Shown here: in pieces, positions 47,201 through 62,200 of the stretch
How positions within the stretch are numbered: position 1 is the stretch's first letter
How the letters are laid out: the number at the start of each line of letters is the position of its first letter
Assembly: GCF_000327385.1 (NCBI RefSeq)
Contig: NW_008710566.1
Span: forward strand, 429,101 to 493,100
Length of the DNA: 64,000 nucleotides
Origin: Lottia gigantea
Lineage: Eukaryota > Mollusca > Gastropoda > Lottiidae
Direction of reading: 5' to 3'
The notes under the pieces: model-generated
What the model was told of the DNA's origin: nothing
Seen by the model: only the letters and a program-made list of their open reading frames with translations
Database searches by the model: none
Program-made: the position numbers and the translations under genes

Positions 47201-50200
47201 AAATAGCCATTTTTTGTAGCCTTTCCGAAAAGACGACAAAAAGACAAATGCGACTTTGATTGAGAAAAATAGGCACAAACAGTTAAAAAAACAATCAACC
47301 CCAACACAAATGTAAAAAAATCCCATCACAAATATGACATGAAATCCACAACACAAATGTAATGAAAGCTAAAACATAAATGTAATAAAACACAAAACAC
47401 AAATATTGTAATGAGATAAAAAAAAATGGACCATACAAAAACACAAATGTAATGGAGTCCAAAACACAATTGTTATGAAGTCCAAAACACAAATGTAATA
47501 TGCAGTCCAAAACACAAATGACATGATCTTGGAAATGTAACAAAATAAAAAAAAATGGACCATACAAAAACACAAATGTAATAAAGTCCAAAACACAAAT
47601 GTAATGAAATCCAAAACACAAATGTAATGCAGTCCAAAACACAAATGACATGATCTTGGAAATGTAACAACACATAAAGTTTGTTAATCACACAACATAA
47701 AGGGAGAAAACTTCTAAATCACCATTTTAAAATCTATTGGGAAAACAATGGAATCAAAATAAAAAATAAAACACAGAAATTCAAATCGTGAGCAGAAGAC
47801 TGTTCCATTTGTCATTTCATTGGGTTTTTTTTTATCAAAGACAAATGCCCTGTATAAAAAAACTGAGGCTGGTTTGTCAAATCCTTTGACATATTGAAGC
47901 ATATATGCCTGATTATTTTGCAAGCTCTTGCTCAAAAACCAAATTATTCAGACAAATTTCAGGAAAAACAATGGAACAGCCTTGATATAAGTTTTGCAAA
48001 AGAAAACCCCTAAGTGCCACACAACTTTGATTAGTAAGCAAACATACTACTGTCATCACTCCAGCGGTAAAAATCATGACGATCATACTCTTCATAGAGA
48101 TCTACTATAGAATCAGCTGACTCACTCCTTCTAATCACTGGCTGTCTGTCTAGGCTAGCTAAATATAGTAACAAATACCTAATTATAGTAACACATATCT
48201 ACTTATAGTAACACATTGCTACTTATAGTAACACATATCTACTTATAGTAACACATAGCTACTTATAGTAACACATTGCTACTTATAGTAACACATTGCT
48301 ACTTATAGTAACACATAGCTACTTATAGTAACACACAGCTACTTATAGTAACACACAGCTACTTATAGTAACACATAGCTACTTATAGTAACACATAGCT
48401 ACTTATAGTAACACATTGCTACTTATAGTAACACATTACTACTTATACTAACACATAGCTACTTATAGTAACACATAGCTACTTATAGTAACACATAGCT
48501 ACTTATAGTAACACATAGCTACTTATAGTAACACATATCTACTTATAGTAACACATATCTACTTATAGTAACACATTGCTACTTATAGTAACACATTGCT
48601 ACTTATACTAACACATAGCTACTTATAGTAACACATAGCTACTTATAGTAACACATAGCTACTTATAGTAACACATATCTACTTATAGTAACACATATCT
48701 ACTTATAGTAACACATTGCTACTTATAGTAACACATTGCTACTTATAGTAACACATAGCTATTTATAGTAACACATAGCTACTTATAGTAACACATAGCT
48801 ACTTATAGTAACACATAGCTACTTATAGTAACACATAGCCACTTACAGTAACACACAGCTACTTATAGTAACACATAGCTACTTATAGTAATACATAGCT
48901 AATTTTAGTAACACATAGCTACTTATAGTAACACATAGCTACTTATAGTAACACATAGGTACAAAAACCTGCTGGAACACTACTTAGCTATAAATTCAAC
49001 CCTTTTTGGTGGCTTCCAACAACAATCTTTGACAAAGCCATCAGATTAAAGAGATTCTAAACAGGTTTTCTAAATTTCTCATGTGTATTTGGAACATTAT
49101 TATTGCATTATTCAAATTTTCAGTCAGATGTCTGTGGTTCTTGCAATTCTAATGTGCGACAGTGATACCTAGTTTTAGTGGAATTTCAGGAACCACAGAC
49201 ATCTGATTGAAGTATGGAATGGTGCAAATTGATGCTATCAGTGTCCCAAATACACATTAAAAATTTAGAAAACTTCTTTACAATCCCTGGATCATTTCAA
49301 CTTTTGAGCTTATTGTGAAACATGATCATCTTGTAATAAAAATGGTGACAAATGATGAAAATTATTTGTTATTTGACATACAAACTTATAATCATAACCT
49401 TCATGCAAACAATGATTTTGATATAAACCCCTGGTACAGATCAATTCAAAAAGATTTTCTGGACTTTGTATGTGTTTCAGGGATAGCTTCTATTATAATC
49501 ATTCCAAATACCTTTCCAAAGCCTGTGGATCATGTTTGGCCAATATTTTTATTTTTTATATAGACACTTCAGTTAGGGTCTAATGACAGCCCTCTTCAAC
49601 ATTCGTCAAATTAACCTTTTGACCTAACACGATGACGTCTGCTTTAACTGATAAAAATTCTACCTTCTACAGCACTGGCATTTTGTGACATGATGTTTAT
49701 CAGGTTAGCTCAAAAGGTCACTTAGACAACAATCAAGAGGGCTGTTGTTAGACCCTAACTGAAGTGGCTATATTAGAAATGAAAGTTTAAAAAATAAACA
49801 GAACCAAAGTTTGGTCAATGTATATCATTTGTTTTCAGTAAATACTGATATAAGGGCTAGAAAATCTCTGTTGAATTCATATAAGGTATCATGAGTTGTT
49901 CATGCTATTAGACATTAATGTTGGGGGTAACAAAATGGCACTGTTTTTTTCAAAAGGAATTGGTAAGGGGGAGAGGATCATTCAAGATGCATATGTCATT
50001 CTTAATTATATCTCTACCTATTGTGTTGAAGGAAAATATTCTTCTGATTTTTACTGAAACTATAAAATATTTAGTTTGAGATCCTTATTTCCTATTGATT
50101 TAAGGAAGCCACGGTGGCTCAGTGAGTTCCAGGGTTCAATCCCGGCATAGGTCGAGATAATACCTTTGGATTTTTCAACCCGGTTTCCCCCTGTCAGTGA

Positions 50201-53200
50201 AGCAGGTGAAAGGGGTTGACATGGAAAAAGCGTCTAGTCGTTCGGATGGGACAATAAACCGAGGCCCCGTGTGCTACAGGCTGTGCACGTTAAAGATCCC
50301 TCGACAGTTGAAAATCGAAAAAGAGCAGGCTAATGCCGCTGTACTGGCGGAATTTCCCTCATCGCACCCTGCATGGCGTTGCCCGTCTTCATTAGCCCAC
50401 ATGGTACAGAAAAGTCGGCCAGCCTCTGAAAGATATTTTGGAAGTTGTTGGTTGGTGTCAAGTAAGAAAAACTAGGTGTTGTTTAATGTGAATTTTTCGC
50501 ACCTTTTGGAGGTGTGGAAAATCCCCATTAAACAAGGTCTACTTTTTCTGACTCTTTTTCAGCAAATAAATATCAAAATATCTTTCAGAGGCTGGAATAG
50601 AGGCAGATGTTTCAAACTTGGGTCAACTTTCTACACCTTCAAGAGAAGCTGAATGGGAAAAAAGATCCCTTAGCATGAGATAGCTAAAATCAAACATAAC
50701 TTGTAAAAGATCCTAATAAGACTCCCACCCCCCCCTCCCCCCCTACAACAACAGTCAACACAATATTGACACCAAAAAATTTAAAATTGTTCTAATAACA
50801 TAAAATAACAGCATTTCCAAAATTTGCCCATATAGAACTACACCAGAAGTCTAAAAGTTTTAGCTATTTCATGTTGGTGCATTTGACTTAAAGATGGGTT
50901 TCCTCATTTTTTAGTGTCAAATTAGAAAACTAAGTGATTAATAGTGTTTCTAATGAACTATCATGTATTCTTAATCATATCATTATGTTCTTATTGCATA
51001 TAATAAAGAGTTTTAACCAATCTTAAATGTCCATGTATAAACAGTCTGGATAAACAAAAAAAACGACTTTTTAACCTTTCTTGATCGGTCACTCATTGGA
51101 ATTTTGCTGGTTATTCTCTTCTAATTTAGCTAATTATGAATTAATTATGGACATGTGAGACAAACTGGTATTTTTCCAAGTCATTAGAACACCTCTACTT
51201 TCTATTCATATAAGTATTAACATTTTCATTTTCATAAATGAAAATAAGGGAACCCATCTTTAAATACATGATTTAACCAAAAATATGTTCATACCTTAAC
51301 AAGCAATATCCACAAAGAAATAAAATATACTGAAAGCTGACCAAGTAAAAATGTCCGAAACTAAGCCTTATTCCAAGTTGTGTGTCAAAATAGGTCAAAT
51401 ATTTCAAAGGTCATTCGAGACTATGTACCACCCTAGAGTTTTCTTTTCTTATCTTTTAATTGATGGTTTTATCATTTTAATTATTCTTATTCTCAGATTA
51501 CTAATTAACTAGTTAATTAATTCCGAGATAACGAAGTTTTATTGGTCTATATCTAATTATCAAATTCAACAATCAATTATTTGATTTGAGCAGAGGTTTT
51601 CAACCTTTTTCTTTCTATTACCAATATTAGGATCCTTGACTGATTACATTACTGCCCTTTCTCCTAGAATTCCTTACTATTTCGTCATTTTCTCTCAAAT
51701 TTTCCCTGTAATCCCTGGAGAACAACATAGCCTAACTGAATAGTACAACTTGAATTATAATTGTCCAAACATTTGCTTGACTACAAACACCACATTACCC
51801 TCCAAAAGGTTCAAAATTACCCTTTGGGAATAAACACTACCAGGGGTCTTATTCTTGAAAACTAAACTTAAGATGATTATAGTGTTCCAGTGATCTGATT
51901 GGTCAATTACTAAAATTGATTTTAAATTTAGTATTATTATCCAATCAGATTGCCGTATTTCTTAAAATCCTGATTTTTTATTTAAGTTAAATTTTGGAGA
52001 ATAAGGCCCCAGGTTGAAAACTCCTGGACTTGACCCTGGATGTTTTTTGATGCAAAGAATTACAAAAGGCCATTCTGATTATTACCTTTTGGACACATTG
52101 CAAATCTGGCTCAATCCAAGTCAACAAACAATTACAAAATAGTAAAAACTCTTTGAATTTCAAGAGATTTGATTGGTCCATACCTGGACACATGTAATGC
52201 AGTAAAGTTCCAAAGACAGTGTTTTCCATATTGATAACACAGGCTGATCGTTAAACATTTGTGTCCACTTTGTCCAGACACTAATTCTATCCTTTGGGTT
52301 TGATTACAGCCCTTTAAATGCAGTTAATATAATATCTATAGACTCAACTTACCAGTCCTTTGTTCCCGACCAGAGCGAACACGCCAAAATTGTTCTGTTG
52401 TTCTGGGATCAATGTGACCTTTACGTTTCTCAGACATACTCTGACGGCCGAAACCCTCACGACTAAAACCACCTGGATCACCCTCGGGACTCCTACAAAA
52501 GACCAAAACTGTCAGGCTTCTTTGGAGGTGGAATTCATAAAACATTTGCATGCAGTAACCTTTTACTAAATTTCCTAGTTTATGGGGGTCTTTAATGTTG
52601 CATAGATCAGTGCTTCTCAAGAAGGGTGGAATTGGAAGACCATGGGGAGGAATCGTTGGACTAGGGAGAAAATGGGAGACAATGTGAAATACGACTAAAA
52701 TGGCGTCATTTACGAAATAGATTTGGAAGAACTCTTTCAGGGTGGAATGATTTCACCGAGTTTGAGAAGCACTGGCATAGAGGACTTCAGTTTATTGTCC
52801 CGGCAAAAGATTGTCCCCTTTTCTTCATATGCTGGTCTTTCCAACCACCATTGCTGACAGATAGACAAAGGGTTGAAAAAAAAACCCCAAAAATAATGAC
52901 ATACAGATCTGAATCTTGATGAGTTGTATCTAAGGAGTTGGACTGACGATGTTTGGGAATGGATTGAGAATGTAGATCTTCAGTACTGGAGGTAGTTTCA
53001 TCAGATTTTATTGGAACACCAATAGTAGAATGAGGACGAGGTCGGAATTGACTTTTCTGAAACACAAAAATTGGATAAAAATAATGGTTATACCATGATG
53101 CGGTTCCTTTTTTGGGCAAAATGTAGGGAGTCAAAAGTCAGTAAGGCGGAATAAAATAGACTTTGTTTGAATCCAAATCTTAAGTCTTAAATAACTTTGA

Positions 53201-56200
53201 TATTCATTAAAAACACTGTCTGTTTGACTCAAATTTGTTCGTTCCTGAGCGTCAAAGTAGGCAAAGGAAGGAAAAATCTTGACATCCTGCAGAAAAATGT
53301 GACGTCTGTTCAGTGCATTTCATCTTCATCTCTTTGAAACTTAACTGTTGAGTCAAAGCAACTTGCTAATGCAGATACATAGATCTTTGGGCAATGTGTA
53401 GGCATCATTTTCAATATGAAAAACACAAAACATCTTGAGGTAATCTGAACTACGATGTGAACTTACTCTGGGCAACGAATAGGCATCATTCTCAATGATG
53501 ACTTCATCCTGATGTCTAGGATGGACAGTCGGTGCTTGAAACAATTTGACTTTACTGGACACAGAATTTTGAGGTGGTCCCCCATCAATTGCGTCTTTGC
53601 TGTCGTTCAAAAAACTATCCTGAGTCGCTCGTGTGTACGATTCATTTCTTAAACCACCTGGCACTGGACTGTTTGTATTACCCATAAGTCTATCCAGAAT
53701 TGGATTGAGGGGTTTATTGCGGTCTGAAGTCACTGGAATTTGAGAGTTATCTCCCTTATTTTTTAAAGCACTGTTTACACCTTGCATCACAAGTTCTGTC
53801 GAGTCAGTCACCACATTTTGATCCCCTTGTGAAAAGGGTGAGGGAGCGCCAATTTTTCTGGCCACTGAAAGGAATGTATGTCCAGGTATGGGTCCCTCAC
53901 TTTGCATCGCATTACGCAATTTTTCCATAGCTTTAATGTTGGTTAAACCCACTAATTTTTCACCATTTATTTCTAATAGCTGATCGTTCATGATCAAACG
54001 GCCATCCTGAAAAAAAAAATTGATGTTAAAAGACTAAAACTCAACAGCTGTTTTAGAAATGGGAGTTCCAACCCCGAAGTTTAGGCATATGAGCAAAGTA
54101 AGCAAATAAACTGGACATGAAAATTCAATTTACCAGCTTAATTTGAGCTATATGTATCACTTTCCAGATTCTAGTTCTTTTGTGGGGCTATAATTGTCAG
54201 CAATTCTAGGCAGTATTCATATCCTGAATAAAGTCCTTACATGCTCCCAAGAAAGTCGAATCTGCAAAAACAGCCCTAAATGAATCTTACCTTAAATGCA
54301 GCACCCCCAGGCATCACTGATTTGATAAATATTCCCAAATCTTTAGTGCCCTGGGGGGTCGAAATAGACTTTCCTTTGACACTGACGCCCAGTCCTGTTG
54401 CCTCGGAATTATTTAACGGAATGTCTAGTAGTATGACTTCTGAGTTCACTAAATTTGTGATTGTGCTTTCATCTTCTGAATCAGTTTTTGAAACTTTTAA
54501 TTCTATCGGAGCTAATGGTTTGATTTTCTCATCTTGTGACTGGAAAAAAGGAAATTATTTTCATTTGCATGAAGTCATTTAGTAAAGAAGCTCAGAGATA
54601 TGAGTCAGAAGCTTAAAATTAGACACGATTTTTTGAGTACAGGCTTAAAGTCAGGTATGAGTCAATGAGTAAAGAAGATTAAAATTAGGCATGAGTCAGT
54701 GAGTCACAAGCTTAAAATTAGGCATGAGTCAATGAGTAACGAAGCTTAAAAGTAGGCATTAGTCAATGAGTAAAGAAGCTTAAAATTAAGCATGAGTCAA
54801 TGAGTGAAGAAGCTTAAAATTAGGCATGAGTCAGTGAGTCAGGAGCTAACAATTAGGCATGAGTCAATGAATGAAGAAGCTTAAAATTAGGCTTGAGTCA
54901 GTGAGTCAGGAAGCTTAAAATTAGGCATGAGTCAGTGGGTAAAGAAGCTTAAAATTAGACATGAGTCAATGAATCAGGAGCTTAAATTAGGCATGAGTCA
55001 GTGAGTCAGAAGCGTAAAATTAGGCACGAGTCAGAAGCTTAAAATAAGACATGAGGATCCACAAGGATAAAATGACAAATGAGATCAAGCACAACATACC
55101 ACTTCCGTTGCCGAAATATTCTCAATATTTTCTTTGTTTTCATTGGTTGTCTCCAGTTCCTGTCTGGATACAACTAACTCCACGATGCTATTTTTAGGTA
55201 TTTTACGAAGAAAGGCTACAGCCTCTGATTGAGATTTTCCAGTCATACCTTCACTGTTTACCTACAAATAATGTACTGAATATTAAAATGAGGCTTGTTT
55301 CAACGGTCATTTTCGACCAATCAAAAATACATTTTTCATACAAGATGGGTTGCCAATGCCAACATAATATTCACAACTTCAATGCCTGTGTCATATTTAC
55401 AAAACAAAAGGTAAAATGACTATATGCAAACATGCCGATTGGCCGGTTTGAAAATAACGTTGCATCGTGAATGCTTATGTTGCTGAAGACATCATGAGTA
55501 ACATCAAATACTCATAATGCCTTACCTCAAGCAATATAAATTCGTACAACCAAGACTATTCCGTTAGTCGGAAAATTTCGCCCAAAGAAAGGCAAAATTG
55601 GGAGTAAAAGCTGTAGTGTAGTAGACTCCTCCAAAGAGAAGCAATACTCGTAATGCCTTACCTCAAGCAGTCTGTCTCCTGGTTTAAGGCGACCATCAGC
55701 TATAGCTGCTCCCTGTGGCAGAATATTTTTAATATAAATTGGTATTTCACCACCAGTCATGTTGTCTCTGGAGGTCACACTAAATCCTAAGCCAAGCTCT
55801 CCTGCAAAAAAGATAAAAAAAAATTGGAAATTTGATTTCTGAATTCAGAATTGTTGATTTGGAAATGTTCTCTTGTTGCAGTGTCATATGAGGGAAATTT
55901 TGCTGGGACAGAATAAATGTCCCTGATACACATACAAAGGCTAGAAACTTTTGAATCATATCAAAGCTTACCTTTTTTAAGCTGAATATTTATCCGTTTT
56001 CCAATTTTCCTTGTATTGGTTGGTGCTATGAAGGTATGTTGATCTTTATTTTCATGGGATAAGGATGTTGATGGATGGCGAACAGGCACTGCTGGTGGGG
56101 TCTTTTTTGTTGGGGATGGAGGGGTCTCTGATGTTATATTGGGCACTTTATCTAATGGCAAAGAATTTGGCTTGACGGTCATATTGTTTGCGTTAGCGTC

Positions 56201-59200
56201 CAGTTTAGTTTCACTTGAGAATGGTTGATCTTGACTATTTGAAGTCAAGGTTAATGGTGATGGTTTCAATGGGGAATGATTTTTAGGTTTCGGAAGCAAT
56301 GGTGGAGGTTTGGAAGGTAGCGGTGGTGCCGCTTTTTTCACCCGTAACCGTAATTCTTTTGTCTTCATGGCTTCTCGGAATATTCCTTGAGCGCTGGAAA
56401 AAAAAGAATTCTCTGATTATAAAACAAAATACATATAAGGAATCCAATGACGTGTATAGGAAGGTGGACAATAGATCTAAAGCGATTTTGGTGAAAGTAG
56501 AATAAATTTTTAATTTTTCTGGCCCGAAGTGAGGGGCCATGGCACCATGTATAAAACACTGAGTAACTCACGCCACACCATCCAGGGCCGAGTTTCATCG
56601 CCATGTCATTCGACCCGACCAGATCTAACGAAGAATCAACAACCATACCCACAACACAGAATCATCCAATTTGAACCAATCCAACTACCAACTACTACGA
56701 CTACCAACAACTACCTAGTTTGCGATATCAGCATCCGCTGGAAGCGAACGTTAACTTGTCATCTACCTACCTACCTACAAAACCTAAGTAAGCATTATCA
56801 GCTCTGTAGACTCTCTGAATGATGTCAAATAATACTTTAAGCCATGTGGTCTCTCCAAAATGGAAGCCTAGTTGACACATCCAGTCACAAATGTAATATC
56901 TTATAATATATTATATTTCCTAACACACGTTTCAGATATTCAATCAATCATCAATATTTACCGTTTAAATGTTTCATGAAGAAGACTTAGACCATTGATT
57001 TCCACAATTTTATCTTCTTCTTTTAAGCGTCCATCTTTAAAAACTCTTCCTCCTTTTTCTATTCCTTGAATCATCAGACCCATATCCCTTAAAAATCAAA
57101 TTTATATACCAGATGAACATTTTTATGTGGACTCTCTAAACATGAATATTTGAAGGAACAGGTTCGCTATTTTCGGGTGTTGATTTGGATCTAGAATATG
57201 TGTAAATAGTCTTCAGAAGTACTAGAAATAATTCCTTCAAATATACTCCAAAATAGAAATTTCACTTTCTAATTCTATATGCGTCTTTTCAATATATGGC
57301 TGTATCACCAGAAATGACTAGTATTCTTTTTAACTTTCATATTCGGATAATTCTTGACACACATGGATTTCGACGTTTCTGAGTATAAGTTATGATTGTT
57401 CAAACGGATGGCAAACCTGTCATTTTAAAAAAGATCTGAAGAATTGCCAGAAAAGCAGCATTAGTCCTTTTTTCAATTCCATCTGTCATGGATCTTTGCA
57501 ACGTCTTATACCATACCCTACCTTTTTTATTCTGCCATGCAATTTGCAATAAGAGAAATTGTGCTACCTCAAATTCATACTTCCCAACAATCTTTTTAAA
57601 GATGTGTTTCCTTATTTTTTAGTGTCAAATTAAGCAAACTATTTGATTAATTGGTGTTTCTAATAAATTATCATGTATTTTTAATCATATCATTATTTTC
57701 TTATATTGCATATAATTCAAGTTTTAACCAATCATAAATATCCATGTATTTACAGTCTGGATAAACAAAAAAAGACTTTTTGACCTTTTTTGATCGGTCA
57801 CTCATTGGAATTCTGCTGGTAACTCTCTTCTAATTTAGCTAATTATGAATTAATTATGGACATGTGAGACAAACTGGTATTTTTCCAAGTCATTAGAACA
57901 CCTCTACTTTCTATTCATATAAGTATTAGCATTTTCATTTTCATAAATGAAAATGATGGAACCCATCTTTAATGCACAGCCTGTAGCTTTAGAAATTTTC
58001 ATAATCAATTGGCAATATAGCAACCTTTCCCCACAAATAATGCAAGTAGCAATTACCTTCCATTCTCATCGAAATCAGGGATTACATGTATACCTAGTGG
58101 TCCACCATCATTGATCAATACAATCACATCATCATCAGTATTGTCAACAGAAGCAACTATTTCTGGACCCTTCTCTTCCGGCTGTTGCCCTACTACAGTC
58201 TTGACAACACTGATTAAAAGCAAACAACATCAAGGTACAATACAGAATTACCAATACAGTGCAGCCTACTATCTATGCACATTTGAAAATCAAATTTTAA
58301 TGATAATTTTTATTAGAATAAAAACACCAGCATCCAATTCGAAGATCTACAGTTAGTATTATAATGTCTTTGTGTTGATAGAAATATAAACATAAGCAAA
58401 CATCATCAATGGCCAATTTTCAAGATTTGCAAAATTTTGGTTAAAATTTCTAGAAATGAAATGAATGGAGTTTTACGTCCTACTTTTATGCACCTTATTG
58501 GGCTAAATTTTTGTATGGACAGCGGCATAAGCCTACTCTGTTTTTGATTTTCAACTGTTGAGGGATCTTTAATGTGCCTTGTCAGGACCTCGAATTATAG
58601 TCCCATTCTGAACGACTAGACACTTTTTCCATTTCAACCCCTCTGACCTACATCAATGAATGCACGGAAAAATTCAAAGGTATCATCTCGACCCATGCAG
58701 GGATTAACGCCTGGACTTTTAATACTGGTTTGAAAATATCTATATTAACTTAAAAACTGCATATTTTGATTAGATGACAAATGTGCAAAGACAGTAGTAT
58801 TATGCAGATACTTAAGCAATGAACGATGGGCCCACTGCAGTTACGATGATATGAATACATTGGGCAACGTGCCAAATTGAATGAGCTGCCGAAGACAGTC
58901 ATGATAAATTTGGCACCTTGCCCAATGTATTCATATCACCGTAACTGCAGTGGGTCCATCGTTCATTGCTTATATTTCCACTGTCTAATGTATTCTTTTC
59001 ATGAAGTTTCCGATTGATAAATTATATTTCAAAAAGATTGCCGTTACAAAAATAAGGCCTCAACAGCAGCCATATTGCTCAGGAATGTGACCACGTGACC
59101 CACTGCAGTTTACGTGAATTTGAATGAATTTCTTGTCAAAGGGTTCACTGTGACAAATACAGTGAGAGTGGAAATATTTCAAATTAAGAGATTATGTCAA

Positions 59201-62200
59201 AAAAATCCAAAACTATATTACTAAAAGTTGATTTTTTAGTTACCATGTTTAATTTTTGGGGTTACCCAGTATGATTTTCAATTGATTTTTCATTGAAAAT
59301 GCAAAGCAGGGCAATTCTTTAGACCAAAGCTGGCATAAATATCAAAGCAAAATCATCTTGAATGCACTTACCCTCTGTTTTCCTCATGTGTATCTTCTTC
59401 AAAACTACTACTACCCACGGGTCCTTGACGCCCCTAAAATAGGAAATAAAAGAGATTATCTGATTGTGCAAATGAAGCTAGATAGCTAAATTTTTTTTTT
59501 GTTCCATAATCAAGGAATCACTTGTGGCAAAATATGCTTTATCACATAAAAGGCTCTTTGCGACTAATGACCTCAAACGCTTAATTTAAGTGGAATTGCA
59601 TGAACCACAGACGTCTGATTGAAAATTGGAATGGTGAAAATTGATGCTATCAGTGTCCTTGATACACATAAAAAATTTAGAAAACCTATTAACAATCCCT
59701 TTAAAATTATATTCATTCCAGGTTATTTTGAAAAGACATATCAACAAAACATTACAAAACACAAAATAAACAAAAAAAGGACAAAAAAGGGACAAAATCA
59801 AAATATTAGTATATAAAAGGTTACAGTACAAAAAAAAAATGTTCAGCATTTGGCCAGTTTGAAATGCTGTTTCAAAAGAATTACTCTGAACAAAGCAAAT
59901 CAGTCTTTTCAACTTTTGGCCATCATGACATACTGGATCAAAAGCCTTTTATACCCCTTTTACACTAGGCCCCGATAAAGAGAGCCTGGCGCGGATCGGT
60001 GCCCGGCTCCAATCAAAACGTCTGTTTACACAGGCGTTCTGTGATCTGGGCCAGGCCCAATTTAAACGGAAATAAGCGTGTGCTCTCTAATTCAAAAGAT
60101 TACAAAAGGTCCAAATTTGTAGATTTATAATGGCCACCGATACGGAAGTTGTAAACCCTGCACATGCGCAGAAGAATTTTCAAACGGAGCCAGGCATGCA
60201 TTCGTTTTACACTAGTAAAATTGAAGCGGGCCAGGCACCGATCTGGACCTGGCCCACCTCTTATTGCGGTGCCGTTTACACTAGTAAAAAAGGCACTTTA
60301 TCGGAGCCGAGTGTAAACGGGATATAAGTCACGAAACACTAATTTGTTAAAGATTTCTATCTAAAGGAAAACAAAATGGTACTTAAAGCATTAATGAGGA
60401 ATCAGGGTTTTTGAGTTATTTGTCAGGTTTAAAAAATATCAAATTTTCAGTCTTAAATTGTTATTCCCAGCAAGAAAATTTTTAACCAGTTTTAGAAAAA
60501 TTGAGGACAAAAAGTAACTAAAATAAAATCTAGGGTTAAATTAAAGATGGGTTCCCTTATTTTCATTTATGAAAATCAAAATGCTAATACTTATATGAAT
60601 AAAAAGTAGAGGTGTGCTTATGACTTGGAAAAATACCAGTTTGTCTCACATGTCCATAATTAATTCATAATTAGCTAAATTAGAAGAAAATTACCAGCAG
60701 AATTCCAATGAGTGACATATCAAGAAAGGTCAAAAAGTCTTTTTTTGTTTATCCAGACTGTAAATACATGGACATATATGATAGATTAAAACTCTTAATT
60801 ATATGCAATAAGAAAATAATGATATGATTAAGAATACATGGTAATTCATTAGAAATACCAATTAATCAAATAGTTTACTTAATTTGACACTAAAAAATAA
60901 GGAAAACCATCTTTAAAGAAAAAGTTAGATATTGGAAATCATAGTTTAAAGGTTACACCTGAAAACCAAAATAACCAAAAGGATAGCATATATTATACAT
61001 GTAGGTTTACTCCTGAAGATTTGTATTTGACTCAATACTAAATCAATTACAGTGATTATATGTAATTTTCTAAATATTTACCGAAAAAGCTTAATTTCTG
61101 AATAGCTTATTACCAGAAACTTAATTTTTGCTATCTGTATTACTGTGATACTACGTCTTAGAATGAACATAAAATTTTAGAATTTTAAACTTGGCGAATA
61201 AGAGTCAATAGATATACCTGGTGTCATAAATAACATAACAGGATCCTTATATAATCCGATAAATCCAAAAAACTTAATAATTATCCATAAATATTCAATA
61301 AACTATTGAAAAACACTTAATATCAAGATTAAGCCTTTTTCAATAATGACTTAGTTTTTTGAATTTTCCAATTTTCTAGATTTTACAGGGATTCTGTTGT
61401 AACTTTATGACACCAGGTAAGTTCACTGATGAATATATACTCATATTGACCATTTCGAGAACTTAAATTTTATGTTCATTCTAAGACATAGTATCACTTT
61501 AAGAATAATTAAAGGAGTAAAGCCACACCCAAACGGAAGTAAAGGAAGAGAAATGTAAGTGTTGAGTGTTGCTAAAAACAGTTCAACAACTTACGTGTAA
61601 GTTATCCTCGTGTCTCTCGGCAGCTTCGAGCCAGCGAAACATTTCCGGGTTATTACTGAGGGATTGACGTGCGGAATCGCGACTAAATGCATAATTTAAT
61701 TGATTTTTCCTCTTCTCTAAAGAATTGTTATTATTAGGATGGATATAATGGCGGTCTTCAGAGTCTGTTTCAGACCTCGGTTCATCACTCTCCTACAAAT
61801 ATCAAAGATAGTGACATCACAATTTTTATATTTGCTTCTGATACTTAAATCTTGACAATTTTTTCAATTTCAATATCTAGGCGTAATTTGGTAACTTCTT
61901 GGCTGCCAGTGATATTCTGAAACCCCAATTTGCTGATAGAAATAATCCTGAGCCCAGTTAGCTGAAAGATATTATCAGGAACCCCATTGGTTGATAGAAA
62001 TAATCAGGAGTCCTATTAGCTGATAGAAACAATCAGGAACCCCATTGGCTGATAGAAATAATCAGGAACCCCATTGGCTGATAGAAATAATCAGGAGTCC
62101 TATTGGCTGATAGAAACAATCAGGAACCCCATTGGCTGATAGAAATAATCAGGAACCCCATTAGCTGATAGAAATAATCCGGAATCTGATCAGGTGCCAT

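Noticed and set aside
47078-47691. Overlapping minus ORFs rich in Cys, Phe and Leu
   Set aside because: Repeats of ACACAAATGTAATG in a PARD3 intron; several frames open at once.
48165-48960. Regular 20-bp repeats resembling a CRISPR array
   Set aside because: Head-to-tail repeats without spacers in an animal intron.
50197-50475. 92-codon ORF (and similar ORFs at 29892, 37982, 44182)
   Set aside because: The same frame recurs in every SINE copy; it is repeat body, not a gene.
54280-54582. Plus-strand ORF of 100 codons
   Set aside because: Antisense shadow of the PARD3 PDZ3 exon.
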